11,978 bases of DNA from the NCBI GenBank assembly GCA_964624465.1, contig CAZUZD010000191.1, forward strand, positions 1 through 11,978. Reading direction: 5' to 3'. Source of the stretch: CAZUZD01 sp964624465 (GTDB lineage Bacteria; Planctomycetota; Planctomycetia; Isosphaerales; Isosphaeraceae). The position numbers and the translations under genes are program-made. The notes beneath the pieces were generated by a model. That model saw only the letters and a list, made by a program, of their open reading frames with translations, was not told the DNA's origin and did not search any database. This document shows positions 1 to 8,028 of this stretch, piece by piece; positions within the stretch are counted from its first letter, which is position 1, and each line of letters begins with the position of its first letter.

Positions 1-31
1 GGGCCGGGTCCCAGCCCCGCCGCCCAACTCA

Positions 32-53
32 CGCCGGGTGCCGCAACCCGGCG
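32..53. repeat. Perfect 8-bp hairpin beyond the 3' end of the yyaL-like gene
   Basis: Arms CGCCGGGT (32-39) and ACCCGGCG (46-53) are exact reverse complements around a 6-nt loop. The element lies about 100 nt past the stop codon of the minus-strand thioredoxin-domain gene. It could act as a transcription terminator, but there is no T-run on either side. Its CCGGGT/ACCCGG core also resembles the palindromes at 114-140 and in the 11.2-11.4 kb region, so it may be a member of that repeat family. The fold is read directly; both roles are inference. Confidence 0.5.
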
Positions 54-113
54 GGCCCCCTCAGGGGTCGTATTTCGCTCCGCTCATCCGACCTACGGGA
101 CCCATGCGATCGC

Positions 114-140
114 GGTGCCCGGGTTCCGCGTGCGGTACCC
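114..140. repeat. Palindromic intergenic repeat, GGTGCCCGGGTTC-type copy
   Basis: The first 13 bases, GGTGCCCGGGTTC (114-126), are identical to 11388-11400 at the other end of the window. Bases 121-128 and 133-140 form a GC-rich stem of seven pairs with one T/T mismatch and a 4-nt loop. It begins 17 nt after the stop codon of the minus-strand gene, so it might also end that transcript. An exact 13-mer match alone is weak evidence in GC-rich DNA. The shared hairpin layout and purely intergenic placement strengthen the case for a dispersed repeat. Confidence 0.5.
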
Positions 141-156
141 AACTGCGCGCGGAACG

Positions 157-2250
157 TCAGGCGATCCGCGGCCCGCCGGTCAGTGCCTCGGCGAGGGCGT
201 CGAGGCCGACCAGCGGGGCCTGGCAGGCGAAGCGCTCGCAGATGTACGTCGTCACCCGGCCGCGCACGGCGGGTCGGTCGGCGAGCAGGGGGACGCGGGC
301 GGCGAGGTCGGCCGGGACGGCGGTGGCGGTGGGGGCGACGACCTTGTGGGGGAGGAACTTCGCGAAGATCGCCTCCAGGGCGCCGCGGAACTCCGCCGGG
401 TCGTCGCCGCCGATGACGGCGTACTCGCGGTTGGGGGCGAGCAGGAAGTCCAGCGCGATCAGGCTCTGGCCGGCGGCCGAGGGGGCCGACTCGATCAGGC
501 CGCGGGCCGACTCCAGCGTCTGACGCGCCAGGCCGTGCAGGTCGTCGCGGCCGGTCAGCGCGGCCAGCCGGAGCAGGACGGTGGCGGCCACGGCACTGGC
601 CGAGGGCGTGGCGTTGTCCATCACGTCCTTGGTCCGGGCGATGAGCGCCTCGTGGCTGGTGCCGGTGAAGAAGAAGCCGCCGTCGACCGGGTCGTGGAAC
701 TCGCCGATCATGACGTCGGTCAGCTCCAGCGCCGCCACGAGGAACTCGGCGCCCCCGCCGGCCTCGAACAGGGCGACCAGGCCGTCGATCAGGTACGCGT
801 AGTCCTCCAGGTAGCCGTTGAACCGGGCCCGGCCGTCCTTGTAGCTGTGCAGCAGCCGCCCGTCCTCGGTGCGCAGGGTCGCCAGCACGAACCGGGCGGC
901 CGCGCGGGCGGCGTCGAGGTACCGCTCGGCGCGGAGCACCCGGGCCCCCAGCGCCAGGGCGGCGATGGCCAGGCCGTTCCACGACGTCAGCACCTTCGTG
1001 TCCTGACCCGGCGGCACGCGGCGGTCGCGGGCGGCGAGCAGCAAGGCCTTCGAGGCGTCGAGCTCGACGCGCAGGTCGGCCTCGCTGCGGCCCAGGATCC
1101 GGGCGACCTGGTCCAGGCTGCTGGGCTGGTTCAAAATGTTCGCGTGCTCCCAGTTGCCCGCCTTGGTCACGTCGTAGGCCGCCGCGAAGGTGCGGGCCCG
1201 CTCCTCGCCGAGCACGGCGCGGACCTCGGCCAGGGTCCAGACGTAATACTTCCCCTCGACGCCCTCGCTGTCAGCGTCCTCGGTGCTGGAGAAGCCCCCC
1301 TCGGGGCCGGCCATCCGCCCGACGATGTAGTCGAGCGTCTCGGCGGCGACCCGGGCGAACTCGTCCGAGCCGGTGGCCTGGTGGGCCTCCAGGTACACGG
1401 TCGCCAGCAGGGCGTTGTCGTAGAGCATCTTCTCGAAGTGCGGCACCAGCCAGCGGGCGTCGGTGGAGTAGCGGGCGAAGCCGCCGCCGAGGTGGTCGTA
1501 CAGGCCGCCGCGGGCCATCTCGCGAAGGGTATGCTCGACCATGTGCAGGGCGTGAGCGTCGGCCGTGCGGTGGAACTGCCGGAGCAGGACCCGCAGGTCC
1601 ATCGGGTGCGGGAACTTGGGGGCGTCGCCGAACCCGCCGTGCTTGGGGTCGAAGACGCGGGCGAGCCAGCCCGAGGCGCGGTCGAGGTGCTCCTCGCGGA
1701 GCGCCCCGGCCTTCGTACCGCCGACCTTCCCGAGGTTCTGGAGGTGCCCGGTGAGCTCGCCGGCCGAGCTGAGGATCTGCTCCCGGCGCTCGGCCCAGGC
1801 CTGGGCCACACTCTGGAGGATGCGCGGGAAGCCCGGCATGCCCTGGCGGTCGGTCGGCGGGAAGTAGGTGCCGCCGTAGAAGGGCTTCAGGTCGGGCGTG
1901 AGGAACACGCTCATCGGCCAGCCGCCGTGGCCGCTCATGGCCTGCACGGCGGCCATGTAGATCTGGTCGACGTCGGGGCGCTCCTCGCGGTCGACCTTCA
2001 CGTTCACGAAGTTGCGGTTCATCAGCTCGGCGATCGCCGGGCTCTCGAAGCACTCCCGCTCCATGACGTGGCACCAGTGGCAGGCCGAGTAGCCGACGGA
2101 CAGGAAGATGGGCCGGTCCTCGGCGCGGGCCTTCGCGAACGCCTCCTCGCCCCAGGCGTACCACTGCACGGGGTTGTGGGCGTGCTGCAGCAGGTAGGGA
2201 GAGGTCTCGTGGGCGAGCCGGTTCGTCGGTCGGTCGGCGTCATGGGCCAT
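157..2250 (-). CDS. Thioredoxin-domain protein, YyaL/SPATA20 family (DUF255)
   Basis: This 697-residue protein has the usual length and full layout of the family that includes Bacillus subtilis YyaL and animal SPATA20. The N-terminal domain, about residues 10-165, is thioredoxin-like. It carries the family signature around YLLQHAHNPVQW (19-30), the redox-type motif CHWC at 57-60 followed by HVM, and a GGWP turn (109-112) where thioredoxins place the cis-proline. The rest is an alpha-barrel domain like those of sugar epimerases and glycosidases, with conserved blocks GGFGDAPKFPHP (205-216), YDHLGGGFARYSTD (251-264), HFEKMLYDNA (271-280), STEDADSEG (322-330) and TKVLTSWNGL (418-427). No signal peptide or membrane helix is visible, so it is probably cytoplasmic. 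The ATG start gives MAHDADRP, just ahead of the conserved signature; its ribosome-binding site is weak. The gene is transcribed away from the SGNH gene and appears to stand alone. The reaction is not established for this family, so the call is to family only. Confidence 0.95.
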   Translation of the reverse strand: MAHDADRPTNRLAHETSPYLLQHAHNPVQWYAWGEEAFAKARAEDRPIFLSVGYSACHWCHVMERECFESPAIAELMNRNFVNVKVDREERPDVDQIYMAAVQAMSGHGGWPMSVFLTPDLKPFYGGTYFPPTDRQGMPGFPRILQSVAQAWAERREQILSSAGELTGHLQNLGKVGGTKAGALREEHLDRASGWLARVFDPKHGGFGDAPKFPHPMDLRVLLRQFHRTADAHALHMVEHTLREMARGGLYDHLGGGFARYSTDARWLVPHFEKMLYDNALLATVYLEAHQATGSDEFARVAAETLDYIVGRMAGPEGGFSSTEDADSEGVEGKYYVWTLAEVRAVLGEERARTFAAAYDVTKAGNWEHANILNQPSSLDQVARILGRSEADLRVELDASKALLLAARDRRVPPGQDTKVLTSWNGLAIAALALGARVLRAERYLDAARAAARFVLATLRTEDGRLLHSYKDGRARFNGYLEDYAYLIDGLVALFEAGGGAEFLVAALELTDVMIGEFHDPVDGGFFFTGTSHEALIARTKDVMDNATPSASAVAATVLLRLAALTGRDDLHGLARQTLESARGLIESAPSAAGQSLIALDFLLAPNREYAVIGGDDPAEFRGALEAIFAKFLPHKVVAPTATAVPADLAARVPLLADRPAVRGRVTTYICERFACQAPLVGLDALAEALTGGPRIA

Positions 2251-2501
2251 GGTCGGGCGCGCTCTCGGAGTCGGGAAGGCCGGTGGGCGGTTCGGGCGGG
2301 TGAGCCCCGGGGGCGCGGTCGCCGCGGTCGCGGCTCGCCCCGCTCCCAGGAGTATCGCATCCGGGGCCCGGAGCCGTCAGGCCCCCCGGCCGTCGGCTTC
2401 CGCCGGCGCCGGCGATGCTTTAGCCTGAAGCTCGGGGCCCGTGTCGCCGGAGGACGTTCCCCGCCCCCCAGCCGGCCCGACCGCGGAGTCTCGCCCCGAT
2501 C
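2251..2501. promoter_or_regulatory. Divergent intergenic region between yyaL-like and SGNH genes
   Basis: This gap must hold the start signals of both flanking genes, since they point away from each other. No convincing -35/-10 pair can be read. The least GC-rich piece is around 2415-2428 (ATGCTTTAGCCTGA). A perfect tandem repeat of the 9-mer CGCGGTCGC occupies 2314-2331. A GGAGGA stretch near 2449 resembles a Shine-Dalgarno sequence but is too far from the ATG at 2502 to serve it. The regulatory role is inferred from gene orientation only. Confidence 0.4.
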
Positions 2502-3833
2502 ATGGCCCCATCGCCCCCGACCGCCCGGCGCCCGCTGGGCCTCCGCAAGCGCCTGGCCTTCATCGGCGTCAGCCTGCTGCTGGCCGGGCTGGCCCTGGAA
2601 GCGTTGACGTACCTGGGCTACTGGGCCGTCGTCGGCAAGCCGTTCTCGTGGTCGGAGCTGGACTACGACCGCCGCTCGATCCTGTTCCAGATGTCGGCGC
2701 GGCAGTCGATCGTGGCGCAGGTGCACCCGTACGTCGGGTACGTGATGGAGCCGATGCCCGACAGCGGCGTGACGCCCTTCGGCGGCGAGCAGCCCGTGCC
2801 CGTCTCCGACTTCGGCTACATCGACGCCCAGCTCCCGATCGGGCCCCGCGATGACGACGCGGTGCGGGTGGCGATCACCGGCGGCTCGGTCGCCTGCTAC
2901 TTCGCCGTGAATGGTACCGATCGGCTGGCGGCCGAGCTCCGCGACGACCCCCGGTTCGCCGGCCGCCGGTTCGAGTTCCGCAACCTGGCCCTGGGCGGAT
3001 ACAAGCAGCCGCAGCAGCTCATGACCCTGGCGTACCTGCTGGCGCTCGGGGCAAAGTTCGACGTGGTCGTGAACATCGACGGCTTCAACGAGGTCGGCCT
3101 GCACGAGCTGGAGAACGCCGCGCACCAGGTCTTCCCCGCCTTCCCCCGGAGCTGGCAGGCGCGGGTGGAGGTGGCCGACCCCCGCATGGGCCGGCTCCAG
3201 GGCAAGATCGAGACCCACACCGAGAACCGCCTGGCGCTGGCCACCGCCTTCAACCGCCCCCCCTGGCGGTACTCGGTCGTCGCCAGCGTGCTCTGGATCC
3301 TGCTGGACCGCAAGCAGGACAACGACGTGTACCGGCTCAAGGAGAAGTTCTGGCAGACCACCCCGTCGCTCCAGCGCTACGTGGTCACGGGCCCGACGCT
3401 GAAGCTCGACTCGGAGGACGCCCTGTACGACCACCTGGCCGGCCTCTGGCGCGAGAGCTCGACGCAGATGGACCGGCTCTGCCGCAACAACGGCATCCTC
3501 TACTACCACGTCCTCCAGCCGAACCAGTACGTGGCGGGCTCGAAGCCGATGGGCCCCGAGGAGCAGCAGACGGCGATCCTGGAGAAGCACCCGTACCGGC
3601 ACGCCGTCGAGGTGGGGTACCCGAAGCTGATCCGCGAGGGCGCCGAGCTCCAGAAGCGCGGGGTGCCGTTCACCGACCTGACCGGCCTGTTCGCCGGCAC
3701 GCCCGAGGCGATCTACATCGACGGCTGCTGCCACTACAACCGCGAGGGCTACCAGCTCCTGGCCGGGGCGATCGCCCGTGCAATCCGGGCCGACGGCGAG
3801 CGGCGCTCGACTGCGGCGACACCCGCCCGTTAG
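2502..3833 (+). CDS. Membrane-anchored SGNH/GDSL hydrolase-like protein
   Basis: This 443-residue protein has a basic N-terminus (RKRLAF) and then one hydrophobic segment, about residues 18-44, without a clear signal-peptidase site. It is therefore probably anchored in the inner membrane with the bulk outside. The SGNH blocks appear in order: ITGGSVA with candidate nucleophile Ser129, NLALGGYKQP with Gly165/166, VVNIDGFNE with Asn196, and near the C-terminus YIDGCCHYNREG with Asp407 and His411. The order and spacing fit the esterase/lipase/acetylhydrolase superfamily. Relatives with this N-terminal anchor are often found in surface polysaccharide or envelope contexts, but nothing here fixes a substrate. 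The ATG chosen lies just before the anchor segment. The uvrA-like gene follows 55 bp downstream with no obvious terminator between, so co-transcription is possible, though no functional link is apparent. The fold is confident; activity is inferred from the motifs. Confidence 0.8.
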   Translation: MAPSPPTARRPLGLRKRLAFIGVSLLLAGLALEALTYLGYWAVVGKPFSWSELDYDRRSILFQMSARQSIVAQVHPYVGYVMEPMPDSGVTPFGGEQPVPVSDFGYIDAQLPIGPRDDDAVRVAITGGSVACYFAVNGTDRLAAELRDDPRFAGRRFEFRNLALGGYKQPQQLMTLAYLLALGAKFDVVVNIDGFNEVGLHELENAAHQVFPAFPRSWQARVEVADPRMGRLQGKIETHTENRLALATAFNRPPWRYSVVASVLWILLDRKQDNDVYRLKEKFWQTTPSLQRYVVTGPTLKLDSEDALYDHLAGLWRESSTQMDRLCRNNGILYYHVLQPNQYVAGSKPMGPEEQQTAILEKHPYRHAVEVGYPKLIREGAELQKRGVPFTDLTGLFAGTPEAIYIDGCCHYNREGYQLLAGAIARAIRADGERRSTAATPAR

Positions 3834-3888
3834 AGTGGCGGTTTGCGCCCGGGCCCCTGGCGGCCGACCCGTCGAGACGATCCCCAGG

Positions 3889-6750
3889 ATGAGTGACACC
3901 GCCCCGCCTCCGGCACCCGCCCCCGCCCCTGGGCCCGCGTCCCCGACCCACGACGCGGGGTCCGGGCCCCGTCGCCGGATGATCCGGCTCCGCGGCGTGC
4001 GGACGCACAACCTCAAGGGCGTCGACCTGGAGCTGCCCCTGGGTCGCCTGATCGTGTTCACCGGCGTGAGCGGGTCGGGCAAGAGCAGCCTGGCGTTCGA
4101 CACCCTCTATGCCGAGGGCCAGCGCCGGTACATCGAGACCTTCTCGGCCTACACCCGGCAGTTCCTCGAGCGGCTCGACAAGCCCGACGCCGACGCGATC
4201 GAGGGCCTGCCGCCGGCGATCGCCGTGGGCCAGCGGGTCCGCCGGCGCTCGGGGCGCAGCACGGTCGGCACGGTCACCGAGATCCACGACGCCCTGGCCG
4301 TGCTCTACGCCCGCGTCGGCCGCGTGATCTGCCGCGACTGCGGCCGCACCGTCGAGCCCGCCGATCCCGAGACGGTCATTCGCGCCCTCGACGCCCTGCC
4401 CGAGCGCACGCGGTACCTCGTCACCTACCCGCTGGAGGTCCGGCCCGAGAGCGACCGCCAGGCGCTGGCCGACCTGCTCCGCGAGGACGGGTTCATCCGG
4501 GTGCGGGCCGAGGGGGTCGGGCACACGATCGAGACCGGCCCGCTGCCCGAGGCCCCCTCGGGCACGGTCGACGTCGTCGTCGACCGCCTGGTCCGGGGCG
4601 CCGAGCCCGAGGGCCGGCGGCTCGACTCGATCGAGACGGCCTTCGACCAGGGCCTGGGCCGGTGCCGGATCGTCGCCGACGCCGCCGAGCTGACCTTCTA
4701 TCGGGGCTACCGCTGCGCCGGCTGCGGCCACGACTACCCGGCGCCCGATCCGAGGCTCTTCCGCCCCAACAACCCGATGGGCGCCTGCCCGGGCTGCGAG
4801 GGGTTCGGCCGGGTGGTGGACCTGGACCTGGCGCGGATCGTGTCCGACCCGAGCAAGTCGCTCCTCGACGGCGCCATCGTGCCCTGGAGCACGCCGGCCT
4901 ACCGCGAGTGGAACGCCGAGCTGCTGGGCGTGGCGCCGACGCTGGGCATCCCGATCGACCGGCCGTTCAAGAAGCTCACGCCCGAGCAGGTCCGGCCGAT
5001 CGTCGAGGGCCACGGCGCCTTCGGCGGCCTGCGGGGCTTCTTCAAGGCGCTCGAGCGCAAGTCGTACAAGATGCACGTGCGGGTGTTCCTGAGCCGCTGG
5101 CGCGGCTACCGCCCCTGCCCCGAGTGTCAGGGACGCCGGCTCCGGCCCGACGCCCTGGCCTACCGCGTCGCCGGCCTCGACCTGGCCGCGCTCTCGGCGC
5201 TGACGATCCGCGACGCCCGCCAGTTCCTCGCCGGGGCCGCCGACACCCCCGAGGTCGCCCCCGTGCGCCGACGCCTGCTGGAGCCGGTGCTCCAGCGGCT
5301 CGACTACCTGGAGCGGATCGGCCTTGGGTACCTGAGCCTCGACCGGCCGGCGCGGAGCCTCTCCAGCGGCGAGGCCCGCCGGGTGGCACTCACGACGGCG
5401 CTCGGCTCGGGGCTGGTCAACACCCTGTACGTGCTGGATGAGCCGTCGATCGGCCTGCACCCGCGCGACATCGACCGGCTGATCGAGGCCATGCAGCGGC
5501 TCCGCGACGCCGGCAACTCCCTGGTCGTCGTCGAGCACGAGGACGCGGTGATGCGGGCCGCCGACCTGCTCGTCGACGTCGGCCCGGGGGCCGGCGACGC
5601 CGGCGGGCGGATCCTCTACGTCGGCCCGCCCGACGGCGTGGCGCAGGCCGAAGGGTCGCTCACCGGCGAGTTCCTCAGCGGCCGCCGCAAGCCCCTGGTG
5701 CCGCACCACCGCCGCAAGCCCGACAAGGGGGCGATCACGCTCGTCGGCGCCTCGGGCCACAACCTGCAAGGGATCGACGTCGAGTTCCCGCTCGGCCTGA
5801 TCTGCGTCGTCACCGGGGTCAGTGGCGCGGGCAAGAGCACGCTGGTGGAGGAGACGCTCTATCCGGCCCTGATCCGCCGGCTCAAGAGCGAGCACCTGCC
5901 CGCCGAGCCGTACCGCGAGCTGCGGGGCGCCAACGCGATCGACGACGTGATCCTGATCGACCAGTCGCCGATCGGCCGCACCCCGCGGTCCAACCCGGTG
6001 ACGTACCTGAAGGCCTACGACGAGATCCGCCACGCCTTCGCCGGCACCCTCGAGGCCCGGCTGCGGAACTACGACGCCGGCCAGTTCAGCTTCAACGTCG
6101 AGGGCGGCCGCTGCCAGGCCTGCGAGGGCAACGGCTTCCAGACCATCGACATGCAGTTCCTGGCCGACGTGATGATCCGCTGCCCCGAGTGCCGCGGCAC
6201 CCGGTTCCGGCCCCAGACGCTGGAGGTCACCTACCGCGGCAAGAATATCGCCGAGGTGCTCGACCTGACGGCCCGCGAGGCGTTCGCCTTCTTCAAGCAC
6301 CGCCCCAAGGTCCAGGCGAAGCTGCGGCCCCTGATCGACGTCGGCCTGGATTACCTCCGCCTGGGCCAGCCGGCCAACACCCTCTCGGGCGGCGAGGCCC
6401 AGCGCCTGAAGCTCGCCGGCCACCTGGCCGGCTCGGCGGGCGCCGTCACCCGGGCGGCGTCGGGGCCAAAGACCCTGTTCCTGCTGGACGAGCCGACCAC
6501 CGGCCTGCACCCGGCCGACGTCCAGAAGCTGATCGGCTGCCTCGACGCCCTGGCCGACCTGGGTCACACGCTGGTGATCGTCGAGCACAGCCCCGAGCTG
6601 ATGGCCGCCGCCGACTGGCTGATCGACCTCGGCCCCGAGGGCGGCGGCGACGGCGGCCGCGTGGTCGCCACCGGCTCCCCCGAGGCCGTCGCCCAGGCCG
6701 ACACCGAGACCGGCCGCGTCCTGGCCCGGTTCCTGCCCAGGGATCGCTGA
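3889..6750 (+). CDS. uvrA: UvrA-family excinuclease ABC subunit A (divergent)
   Basis: UvrA is the damage-sensing ATPase of nucleotide excision repair; it loads UvrB onto DNA. This 953-residue protein has the full canonical layout. Walker A motifs are GVSGSGKS at 59-66 and GVSGAGKS at 643-650. A UvrB-binding-type domain spans about 145-265. Zinc finger 1 has Cys276, 279, 300 and 303; zinc finger 2 has Cys742, 745, 765 and 768. ABC signatures are at 491-495 and 832-836. Walker B motifs are LDEPSIGLHP (Asp517, Glu518) and LDEPTTGLHP (Asp867, Glu868). The first signature reads LSSGE rather than LSGGE, and the block usually DQKTTSKNPRS reads VGQRVRRRSGRS (113-124), so it may be a paralogue rather than the housekeeping copy. 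The start at MSDTAPPP puts a Pro/Ala-rich leader before the conserved MIRLRGVRTHNLKG; Met31 (ATG at 3979) is an alternative start. A longer in-frame extension into the SGNH gene has no family support. No LexA-type operator is recognisable. Confidence 0.9.
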   Translation: MSDTAPPPAPAPAPGPASPTHDAGSGPRRRMIRLRGVRTHNLKGVDLELPLGRLIVFTGVSGSGKSSLAFDTLYAEGQRRYIETFSAYTRQFLERLDKPDADAIEGLPPAIAVGQRVRRRSGRSTVGTVTEIHDALAVLYARVGRVICRDCGRTVEPADPETVIRALDALPERTRYLVTYPLEVRPESDRQALADLLREDGFIRVRAEGVGHTIETGPLPEAPSGTVDVVVDRLVRGAEPEGRRLDSIETAFDQGLGRCRIVADAAELTFYRGYRCAGCGHDYPAPDPRLFRPNNPMGACPGCEGFGRVVDLDLARIVSDPSKSLLDGAIVPWSTPAYREWNAELLGVAPTLGIPIDRPFKKLTPEQVRPIVEGHGAFGGLRGFFKALERKSYKMHVRVFLSRWRGYRPCPECQGRRLRPDALAYRVAGLDLAALSALTIRDARQFLAGAADTPEVAPVRRRLLEPVLQRLDYLERIGLGYLSLDRPARSLSSGEARRVALTTALGSGLVNTLYVLDEPSIGLHPRDIDRLIEAMQRLRDAGNSLVVVEHEDAVMRAADLLVDVGPGAGDAGGRILYVGPPDGVAQAEGSLTGEFLSGRRKPLVPHHRRKPDKGAITLVGASGHNLQGIDVEFPLGLICVVTGVSGAGKSTLVEETLYPALIRRLKSEHLPAEPYRELRGANAIDDVILIDQSPIGRTPRSNPVTYLKAYDEIRHAFAGTLEARLRNYDAGQFSFNVEGGRCQACEGNGFQTIDMQFLADVMIRCPECRGTRFRPQTLEVTYRGKNIAEVLDLTAREAFAFFKHRPKVQAKLRPLIDVGLDYLRLGQPANTLSGGEAQRLKLAGHLAGSAGAVTRAASGPKTLFLLDEPTTGLHPADVQKLIGCLDALADLGHTLVIVEHSPELMAAADWLIDLGPEGGGDGGRVVATGSPEAVAQADTETGRVLARFLPRDR

Positions 6751-6833
6751 GCCGGGCACGCGAATGTCCCGTCGGTCGGCTTGCTCGGGCTCGGGCTGCG
6801 GGGCCCCGATCCGACAGGCTCGGCCGGTGGGGA

Positions 6834-6853
6834 TCCTGTCCGGACGGACAGGA
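6834..6853. terminator. Perfect 8-bp hairpin downstream of uvrA
   Basis: TCCTGTCC and GGACAGGA are exact complements around a GGAC tetraloop, 83 nt after the uvrA stop codon. The stem-loop suits an intrinsic terminator, but no T-run follows: the next bases are GCACGCCGCC. It could equally be a protein-binding palindrome ahead of the envelope-protein gene at 6994. The stem is read directly; the role is inferred. Confidence 0.4.
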
Positions 6854-6993
6854 GCACGCCGCCCCCGCGGGGCCGGCGGGAGGTTCCCGGACCGGGGGGC
6901 GCCGGCGGCCCGGGCCGGATTTGTCAATCTTCCGGGTGCGTTGCGTCGAAACCAGGGACGTGGCTTCCCCGCCAAGCAGCCCAAGGTGCCTTG

Positions 6994-7821
6994 ATGGCCC
7001 GGAATGTGGTCCTCGTCCCGCGTCGATGGCGAGCGTGGCGGCCCCTGGTTCTGTCGATCCTGCTCGCGGGTCTGGCCAGCACGGCCCAGGCGCAGCAGAC
7101 GATCATCAACGTGCCGTCGGACGCCCGGACGCCGAAGGGCCTGGGCTTCGCGCTCCACGAGTCGGCGATCTCGACCCGGTCGGACCAGGCCGGGAGCTAC
7201 CAGTCGACGAACTTCCTGACGTATGGCTGGACGGCGAACACCGAGCTGTGCGCCACGCTGTACCAGATCAGCTCGGACAATTCCCCCGAGATGTCGCTGG
7301 GCCTGGGGTTCAAGTCGACGTGGGACATCCTGGAGGAGCGGTTCCCGGACCTGCACACCCGGTTCACGGTCGGCCACATGACGCCGATCTCGCTGGGGGA
7401 CCAGAGTCAGGCGGTCGGCTTCTTCACGTACAGCCACCTGGCGTTCGACATCCCGAACACGCCGTTCCGGCTGCTGGCCGGGGCCGCCGGCGGCTCGGAG
7501 AACCTCTGGGGCCGCAGCACCGCCAGCGCCCTCATGGGCCTGGAGTTCCCGATCACCGAGCACCTCTCGTTCACCGGCGAGTGGTTCTCGGGCGACCACA
7601 ACTTCTCCGGCCTCATCCCCGGCGTGACCTACCACCGCGACGGCCTGATCCTGGTGGCCGGCTACAAGCTGCCCAACGACTTCGATCGCGACAAGGAGAG
7701 CCTGATCCTCGAGGCCGGCTTCTTCTTCGGCGGCGGCGGCCGCGAGCAGCGCCTGAAGCGGCTCAAGCAGGAGGACAGCGAGCCGCACTACGGCGTCTTC
7801 AACCGAGCCGGCAAGCGCTAG
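6994..7821 (+). CDS. Exported, probable outer-membrane beta-barrel protein, family unknown
   Basis: The ATG start gives a 275-residue protein with a textbook signal peptide: basic RRWRAWR (10-16), a hydrophobic core PLVLSILLAGLAS (17-29), and an AQA site with likely cleavage between Ala33 and Gln34. The start is supported by AAGGTG at 6983-6988, five bases upstream; the frame stays open further upstream, but that would bury the signal peptide. The mature part is rich in Gly, aromatic and alternating polar/hydrophobic residues (for example LSFTGEWFSGDHNFSG and LILVAGYKL), typical of beta-barrel strands. Near the C-terminus a four-glycine run is followed by a basic stretch (REQRLKRLK), and the last residue is not the aromatic usual for barrel proteins. 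I recognise no named family. An outer-membrane or periplasmic place is inferred from the signal peptide and strand pattern. It sits alone between uvrA and an MFS exporter, each more than 200 bp away. Confidence 0.8.
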   Translation: MARNVVLVPRRWRAWRPLVLSILLAGLASTAQAQQTIINVPSDARTPKGLGFALHESAISTRSDQAGSYQSTNFLTYGWTANTELCATLYQISSDNSPEMSLGLGFKSTWDILEERFPDLHTRFTVGHMTPISLGDQSQAVGFFTYSHLAFDIPNTPFRLLAGAAGGSENLWGRSTASALMGLEFPITEHLSFTGEWFSGDHNFSGLIPGVTYHRDGLILVAGYKLPNDFDRDKESLILEAGFFFGGGGREQRLKRLKQEDSEPHYGVFNRAGKR

Positions 7822-8028
7822 CACGGCCACGGGCCACGCCCCCCCTGGTCGGTCGAGCCGCCCGGGTCCGAACCCGGTGCGTCCAGGATCCCCCACCCGG
7901 AACCGGGACACTGGCGTGGCGATTGCCAAAGCAGGCTGTACCGCGACCCGGTGCATGTGGTCTGCTCGTCCCTGGCCGGGACGGAAGTGGACGGGGGTGC
8001 GGCACGGGCCAGGGGCTGAGGGATCGCG
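7822..8028. promoter_or_regulatory. Intergenic leader of the MFS gene with short hairpins
   Basis: This gap separates the envelope-protein gene from the exporter gene. CCGGGT (7862-7867) pairs exactly with ACCCGG (7872-7877) around a CCGA tetraloop, starting 40 nt after the preceding stop codon. A smaller CCCG/CGGG palindrome follows at 7896-7907. Either could end the upstream transcript; both share the CCGGGT core with the repeats at the window ends. The exporter's ribosome-binding site is GAGG at 8018-8021, seven bases before its ATG. I see no credible promoter boxes and no regulator gene next to the exporter. Confidence 0.4.

Noticed and set aside
115..2607. An 830-codon plus-strand frame opposite the yyaL-like gene.
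   Set aside because: It is antisense to a gene with complete family motifs, runs through the divergent promoter gap, and shows no recognisable domain.
3778..3888. A 37-residue N-terminal extension of UvrA starting inside the SGNH gene.
   Set aside because: It would overlap the SGNH gene, has no similarity to UvrA N-termini, and would lengthen an already Pro/Ala-rich leader. The ATG at 3889 gives the usual family length.
6921..6949. A sigma-70-like promoter before the envelope gene (TTGTCA at 6921-6926).
   Set aside because: No matching -10 element lies 16-18 bases downstream, so a lone -35-like hexamer is not enough.
6781..6993. A 71-residue N-terminal extension of the envelope protein.
   Set aside because: It would place the clear signal peptide in the middle of the protein. 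The ATG at 6994 has an AAGGTG ribosome-binding site.
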